A stretch of 64,000 nt of DNA from assembly GCA_021234155.1 (NCBI GenBank), contig JAJEKV010000030.1:3968889-4032888 (forward strand), in the 5' to 3' direction. The notes under the pieces are model-generated. The model saw only the letters and a program-made list of their open reading frames with translations. It ran no database searches and was not told where the DNA came from. This stretch comes from Isoetes taiwanensis. Lineage: Eukaryota > Streptophyta > Lycopodiopsida > Isoetales > Isoetaceae. Below are positions 57,951 through 64,000 of the stretch, one piece after another; positions within the stretch are counted from its first letter, which is position 1; every line of letters starts with the position of its first letter. The position numbers and the translations under genes were made by a program.

Positions 57951-58175
57951 TGCTTTCCTCACTCACTATGCGAACTTGAAGGAAGTGTCTTGCTTCCACT
58001 GCTAAATCCCTCTGCTAACGATACTTTCTTCTTCCGACTTGCTAGGCTAATTCCTTTCTTTTCTCTCTCTAAGCTCTAGATACCGCGATAACGGATTCGG
58101 TCTCTTGTCCTGGCTATGCACTCTTCCTCCTTTCTTCATCAAGACCCCAATTAGAATTTCCATCAACGCGGTGGC

Positions 58176-59342
58176 TTAATTAATTTCTCTGAGATTTTTA
58201 AAAAAATATGTAAGTGGAAACCGAAACCAAAGTTCAAAAACGATGTGTTGATGAAATGATAAATAACGAAGTAGAAAGGAAGTTAAGGGTTGACAGTCAC
58301 CCGAGGAGGTTAGGCGGTATGAAGCGATGTGCGTATCTCTTGAAGACGAAATTGGCGGCCTCAGTACACTATATGAAATGCAGCGGGCGATGTAACCAAT
58401 TTCCCGCACATTTTCAGCATTCTTTTATACGCGTCATTTTCAAAGATTTAAGTACAGCATCATTTGAAATATACCGTTTCGCTCTGGTATAGAAGTTATA
58501 TTCAATAATTATTAATCCGCGTTCTCAGGTTAGATGCACTCACCCGATCGCGGTGCCCATATAACACAATACCACACGCGGGAACAAGCATTATGTCGTA
58601 GGTTAGTGCCGTTTATTGTTGAGGTAAAATTTTGCGTTTTCACGATTAAGTCATTTTAAAATGATTTTGTTAAAACATGCGATCCCGTCACTCCAACAAC
58701 ATACAGCTGGAAACCTGGCAGATTTATGCGCAGCAGCCTAGCGCCAAAAGCTTTAGGTTTGCTCGCGTTAATTATTGTAAGGGTGCAAACTTATAATATT
58801 TATTATGCAAATTGATACCAATCATTTGTTTAGCGTTATTAAACGCACAGGTCTTGTTCCTTTTATTTATTTTCTTATTGCTTTTTTTTTTCTTTTTAAT
58901 AATAGGAAATCAAGGGTTAACTTATTAATAGGACATATGAAATTATTCCGGAACTTATGAAATTTGTTGGGTTAACATCTAGTTAAAGATTCTTCCGTTG
59001 AAATTGGATTCTAGGGCAAAGCACCGCTTCAAAGAGCGTGACCCATGCACAAATCCTGCGAGGTAAACAGAACTCCCCTTGCGCAAAGCATGTAGCTATG
59101 GCATGGCCAAATCGGCGTAGCTGCTAAATCTTCGATCGTTTTGCGGTTAAAGCTTCAAAAACACTTCCAGGAATTCATCCCCTTGGCTCGGGAGCAACAA
59201 AGCGGGCGGCAAAGTCGCGGCCAGTCGGTTGATTTTTGCTAACCCATATCGCTGCTCATATCTTCTCTATGTCGCGAGGGACGGATTTCTAGCGGCCACC
59301 GAGGCTGATTTGATGATTCTAGATTCTAGGTTTTGCTTTTTT
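58176..59342. repeat. LTR-like repeat, right copy (cut)
   Basis: Homologous to 51,260-52,461. The last shared bases are GATTCTAGATTCTAGGTTTTGC; at 59,343 similarity ends at once. Confidence 0.75.
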
Positions 59343-62300
59343 GAAAGATCGGTGAAATTTAATATTAATGCACAATTAAGTACGGGTAATTACAAAGGGT
59401 ACCCCATACACCACGGGGAAATTACGTATTCAGTACCTATGACTCGCATTTTAGCGACACATATCATCACCACAATGAGGAGGTCAACTTTTTCATCCCG
59501 GCGCGCTGGCTATCTTTAGGGCGCCCGGATAAGGAAGATATGATTTGTATCTTGGCTGGGGATTGACGCGGTACATCTCTCATTCATAGACCACGCCTAC
59601 ATCGTGTCGACCGAATGAATATAGCCGGGCTTTACCTGAATGGAAGGGCTGCGACTGGGACCACCAGCTAAGGATACACTTTAAAGAATATATCACGACT
59701 ACCAAGGCGGAAACAAAGCGTTTGGACCCGCTTTGCCGCCCGGTTGGACGTCACGGGCAAAGAGAATATCAGTGCTCGAGTCTCCGCAGCACGAACGCCG
59801 AAGTCGGTTGTCCGTGGATGACCACAATGAACCCAGTGTTCACCACCAGGGGATGGTGCACTATAAATAACGCCAGAATCTTGGAATTGGGTTCCGCACC
59901 ATCTCAGTTACTGATAATAAAGAGCGCACGGAACTCTCGAAGCCGTCGAAGAACCTTCATCTGAATTGCCAAGAAAACCATACTTGAGGATTTTACGAAA
60001 TTTGAGGATCAGCACGGTTGGAACACTCCCTGCAAATTTTGCGGTATGGCGGCGGCGTTATTGCGGATCGCGCAATCCGTTCACGAGGTAAACTGGCGCG
60101 GTACTGGCTGCCGTCGACCTTCCACCTGCGCCCGCGTCAAAATTCCATTGTACCCATACGGCCCCGGATTGAGGAGTCCAGCGGATCTGCGGCTGCCGGT
60201 GATGCACCTATAATCAGCGGGATCCACCGTAGTGATGCCTCGCGAATGCAATGGCGGCGTCAATATAGGCCGGACTACGCTCGAGGCGGGGAATTTCAAA
60301 GGCGTGGAATACGATATGCGAATAAGCGCCCACAGCGTACGTATGGCGAGGTGAAACTAAAGGAAAACTATGGAATAGGCAACGGTAAACAAGACCATGC
60401 ACGGAGAGTCGGAAAGCTCGATACGAAAATGTAAAGGCAGACTTGGATAAAGGAAAGGACCTTCTTATGAAGCGAAAGGGTCAATGCGTCACCGGCACGG
60501 GGCGCGCATTTCACGGTACGCCGGCGTACACTTCCTGCATTTGCCCTCCCCATACGAAGTTGCGATCAATAAGAGGAGATTTCTGAACCGCCCTCTGGCG
60601 CCCGGGATAATAGATGCCATATAAACATGAGTTGAGCATAAAGCGGACGCAAGTGACCACGCGACCATGGGTGGATTTTCCCCTTCGCAATTTAAGGTGC
60701 CGGCTTGATCCACGGAAATCGCAACGAAATGGCATCCAAATGTACCAAAAGGATGCGAAAGCTGAACATATTTTTCGGCTGGATAGCCCGAAGTAGGACA
60801 GCCGGGGGCATGGAGTGCAACAAACCATAATATCAAGAGCGCGGTGTTCGCCAGAGCGGCACGGGCGGAGAATCGTCCGGAAATGCATCGCCAGTTTATG
60901 ATTCGCTCATCGCTGGCAGGAAGAAAAAGTGTCATCCCGACATATTGACTTCCAATGCAACGCGATCATATCCTCAGCCCTCCGCGCTTTTCGCCTCGCC
61001 CGGCAGAGGTCAACAAGCTGCGAGGGCTTCAGCAACAATGAGTACTTAAAATAGGAAGGAAACGGGCGTCACCGTAGAGCACCTCGCTGCGCTCGGATCG
61101 CCGTGGCGACGGTATGAATCAGGTGGCTACGGGCGTTAAAGGCTTCAAAGTGTCGCGCGGAACGACTCCTGCCGCAGGACTAACATCATCTTCTTCCAGA
61201 AAATCCCAGCGAGGAAGAACTTTATCGCGGGCGCAGAAGTCCGGGCTTGGGGCTGCGATCCACGTACGTACTGTTGCCGTTGAATGCCCTCGAATCGCGC
61301 ATTGTTAAAGATGCTTTGGGAATGAAGCGGTGCCTTAAGGGTGATAGCCTCCTTGAGACCACTTAGATCCCAAGTGAGAGACGCCAGCGATGATCTTATA
61401 TAACGCCGTGCGTACGTTATGGGCCATGTCGGAGATAATGAGATGAAACCGAAGTGCGCCAGATTAACGAGATCACGGCTGCGTTGTTAGTCTATAATCA
61501 GTATACTCTGCACAGGCGGTCGCGGTAGGTCTGCATCAGCGAGTCTCCACCCGGTAAATATTGCCGGAAGAATTCTGCGGGAATCCAGATCGGGCGGGGC
61601 ACTTATGAGGGGCCAAAGTGGCGGCAAAACCTCTCAAGCTCTGCTTTACAATGGCGAGCAGCGCTTGCCGCTGTAGCGGAAGCACCTTACATGACGCACC
61701 TTAAGGGCGTTATATCCATCCACATGCAGTGGGGATATCTCTTTTTACGAAAGCTGAGAGAAGTCTTTGAAAAGGTAGCTGTTTAATATCTTCGAGCGAA
61801 TCGTGATGCGACCATCAGACGCTGCCAGGCGACGACGGTGCATACTTCTTGGCGTACAAACGTTATCGAAATTGGTGTCCCCACCGGCCAGTGATTCCCG
61901 CCTTCACGCACGACAGCCCTCATGGATTAGTCGACGCAATGGCGCCAATATCTCATTCTCCGCCACCCCATCGGTGGTTGTGAGCTGGTTTCAACCTCGA
62001 TACAATGCTTCTAGCGCCTCGTTCATGCGTGCTCTCAGGCTCCCCACGATTTGGCGAATGCCTTGATCTCTGACGGGCCTTGACCGTTAAAACATCGAAG
62101 TTATCGAAAGATGGAACCAAATCTGTAGCATCGGTGAAATCGTAAATACCTTTAGGTAAAAGCGGTGTTAGCAGAAGGCTGACTGGTGCCGGCTTCATGC
62201 GCTAATCCACAGGGAATAAGGAAAATGATAGAGGCTGCGATTGGGCCGAATGTTCCTTCCGGCGAAGCGGTAGCCAGATCTTTCCGGTGTGCGTAGCATC

Positions 62301-64000
62301 TGTCGCATGGCCAGCTATCATGATCAGCCAGATCCGATTGCACCAAATTAAGATAATGCGGGTCGCGCCACTTTCTACCGGATGCAAGGAGTCAACAGCA
62401 TCCCCATTGATGCAGAACTCAAAACCACGCACCACTTCAGCTCCTACGCCGCACTATCATGAGCAGGTCGACCAGCTGTTGGTCGTAGCCAGGAAGCGGC
62501 CAAGCCACCGCCCCAAAGGATGCAACCGCGTGCCTCAGCCCTGGCGCTTAACATGCGCTATTGTGGCGTGGGCATTCACAATCCCCATAATACGGTCATA
62601 GCCGCCGATGGCGGCTACTTTGCCCCAACGTCGGCCAAGGTATAAGTGACTGCACATACATCTTCAACGCAATGAAGCCGAAGATCCAGCTAACTAGAGG
62701 CCCCGAGAGGTGGCGAAACTATGACGATATTCGCGGCTAATATCCAGTGACCAGTCCCCACTGTGACACTTATGTTCACAGGCACAAAATGCTCGGGTCA
62801 ACGCTGCGAGCGACCAACGCCACTTTCTGTTTAACTACGGAGACACTCGAGCGTTCCAACTCAAAATCTTTACTTGTCCATAACTACTACTTGAGAGGAT
62901 TCTTAAGTGCTTCTTCGCTACTTTACCGGTGGCAGGCCTGATGCGATCATGCGGACGAAGGCCCGGCGGATTATCTGCGAAGGCGACCTCCGGCCTCAAA
63001 ATCCACCATCAGCAGAGCGTGCAGAGCCACCTTACATCAGGTCATCCCTCAGGAAGCCGGTGGAAATACAAGCGTCGAGAATCCGGCGGCTGCACCGGCC
63101 GCTCATCGGCGAGCGAGCCCACATGTGGGAAACATTTGCTGCCAATCCCGAAGCGGGCAGATGAAACTTTCGTGGCCGTCACGTGAGGGGCCGTTGATCC
63201 ACAGCCTGCCATTTCGGAACAACGATGGTACATTATTAGCGCGTCGGCCAGGGTGGCCTACCACGAGCGGACCAGTGCCGTCACGGAATCATTTTGGTAT
63301 ACTCCTCCGCGAGCGCGTAAGGGACGGAACATTGTCTGCAAAGCGAACCTCTATGCCTCTACGAACTGGCAGGCAGGAACTGAACTCACGAAGGAACTGC
63401 AGCGGCGAAGACACGGAGGAAACATTCTCTGGATCTGCCGGTTCAGCAGCCTCAAAGGCAGAGAATTACCGGTCAGAAATTTCTAGCTGTCAGCGAGGCG
63501 GTAGGCTATCGGCGGATTAAGCAACACAAATCTTCGGTATGAACATGAATGAGGCGATATGCCGCCCAATTTAGCGATACAGCGATCATGAACTCGGCAA
63601 AAGCATATCAGCGGGAAGGTCATCACGAAACCAACAAAGGGATCGCTCAAGATTCGGCGGGGAGCGAGCACTCCGCGGGGGTGCTGATCTTTAGTAAATC
63701 AAATGGTACACATGAGGTCAACACCTCACCGCCACTATCTCTCTCCGCAGCGAGGGTGCATCAAACATGAGGAGGAAGAAGTTATTCCCCGGGAACTTCA
63801 GGATTGAAGCGGCGAGATCAGGCCAACAAGTGAATGCAACCACTTACAGGCTACCTACACGGGTGTCGATTACTCGATTAATGGTACGTGCTTCGCGCCG
63901 CGAGATTCGTTGGAATGGAGCTTGAAAGTGCTGGTGATCTACGACTATGTTAGCGGGGAGGACCCGATTAAGATGCACACAACTCTACATTGTCTTGGGT
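59343..64000. other. Random-looking high-GC tail, no genes supported
   Basis: From about 59.4 kb the composition rises to roughly half G+C, homopolymer runs nearly vanish and no repeat or protein family is recognisable on either strand. Frames are many but short and overlap on both strands (longest 148 codons, 60,489-60,935). For random DNA of this composition and length a longest frame of about 130 codons is expected, so nothing here exceeds chance. The boundary coincides with the sudden end of an LTR copy. The simplest reading is low-quality read sequence or a misjoin; foreign DNA cannot be ruled out. Confidence 0.6.

Larger units (their letters stand above)
51260..59342 (-). mobile_element. 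Degenerate Ty3/gypsy element with terminal repeats
   Basis: Direct repeats at about 51,260-52,461 and 58,176-59,342 enclose minus-strand gypsy remnants in the order zinc knuckle (about 56,750), protease-like and acidic segments (55,900-55,600), reverse transcriptase start (55,110-54,880) and integrase (54,700-53,960). The right repeat stops abruptly at 59,342, while the left continues at least 100 bp further, so the true LTR is longer and the right end is lost at the junction with random-looking DNA. Much of the polymerase and all RNase H are missing or unreadable. No target duplication could be tested. Confidence 0.65.

Noticed and set aside
60489-60935. 148-codon minus-strand frame, and other frames of 80-138 codons in the tail
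   Set aside because: Several overlap on both strands, no motif was recognised, and the length is near chance expectation for 4.6 kb of 50% GC DNA.
59343-64000. Bacterial island or contamination
   Set aside because: No ribosome-binding-site-led gene chain, no long frames and no recognisable bacterial proteins; random-looking sequence explains it better, though it is not excluded.

Overview
This window looks like nuclear DNA of a land plant, rich in repeats and about 60% A+T. The anchor is an apparently intact, spliced gene for a plastid-envelope ATP/ADP translocase at 22.8-25.4 kb, with short GT-AG introns. A second clue is a broken piece of an axonemal-type dynein heavy chain gene at 8.2-8.5 kb. 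Dynein heavy chains persist only in plants with swimming sperm, so a fern is my favoured reading, with lycophyte, cycad, Ginkgo or bryophyte as alternatives. No rRNA, tRNA, CRISPR array or bacterial-type operon was seen.

Layout. 0-4.1 kb: a minus-strand LINE (family A) with an ORF1 remnant and an endonuclease/reverse transcriptase ORF, inserted into a Ty3/gypsy reverse transcriptase. 4.1-7.3 kb: two broken minus-strand gypsy pol fragments joined head to tail. 8.2-8.5 kb: dynein fragment. 9.3-19.7 kb: a duplicated segment carrying a 5'-truncated LINE A stub, a second and quite different LINE (family B, 10.8-14.1 kb) and a 4.85-kb Helitron (14.8-19.66 kb) that holds an exon resembling a THUMP-domain protein. 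20.2-20.5 kb: a LINE 3' end with a 200-bp TTTTTA-type tail. 22.4-25.5 kb: the translocase gene with G-box, TATA box, leader intron and poly(A) signal. 26.7-29.2 kb: two exons of a gene I cannot name. 29.7-30.4 kb: a LINE remnant. 32.0-42.8 kb: a complete plus-strand Tat-like gypsy element with 2.17-kb LTRs and a 5-bp target duplication; an extra RNase H lies before the reverse transcriptase. 47.5-51.2 kb: repeated, TATA-bearing, minus-strand gene-like units. 51.3-59.3 kb: a decayed minus-strand gypsy element with LTR-like repeats.

Two quality features shape how the right half must be read. From about 33.2 kb the trinucleotides CAG and CTG become scarce and CGG becomes common, and paired repeat copies differ mainly at CAG/CTG sites. 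This fits basecalling error at CHG-methylated cytosines in an unpolished long-read assembly, so many broken frames there are probably not real mutations. From about 59,343 to the end the sequence turns into roughly 50% GC, random-looking DNA that cuts off an LTR copy; I read it as assembly junk or a chimeric join and annotate no genes in it.
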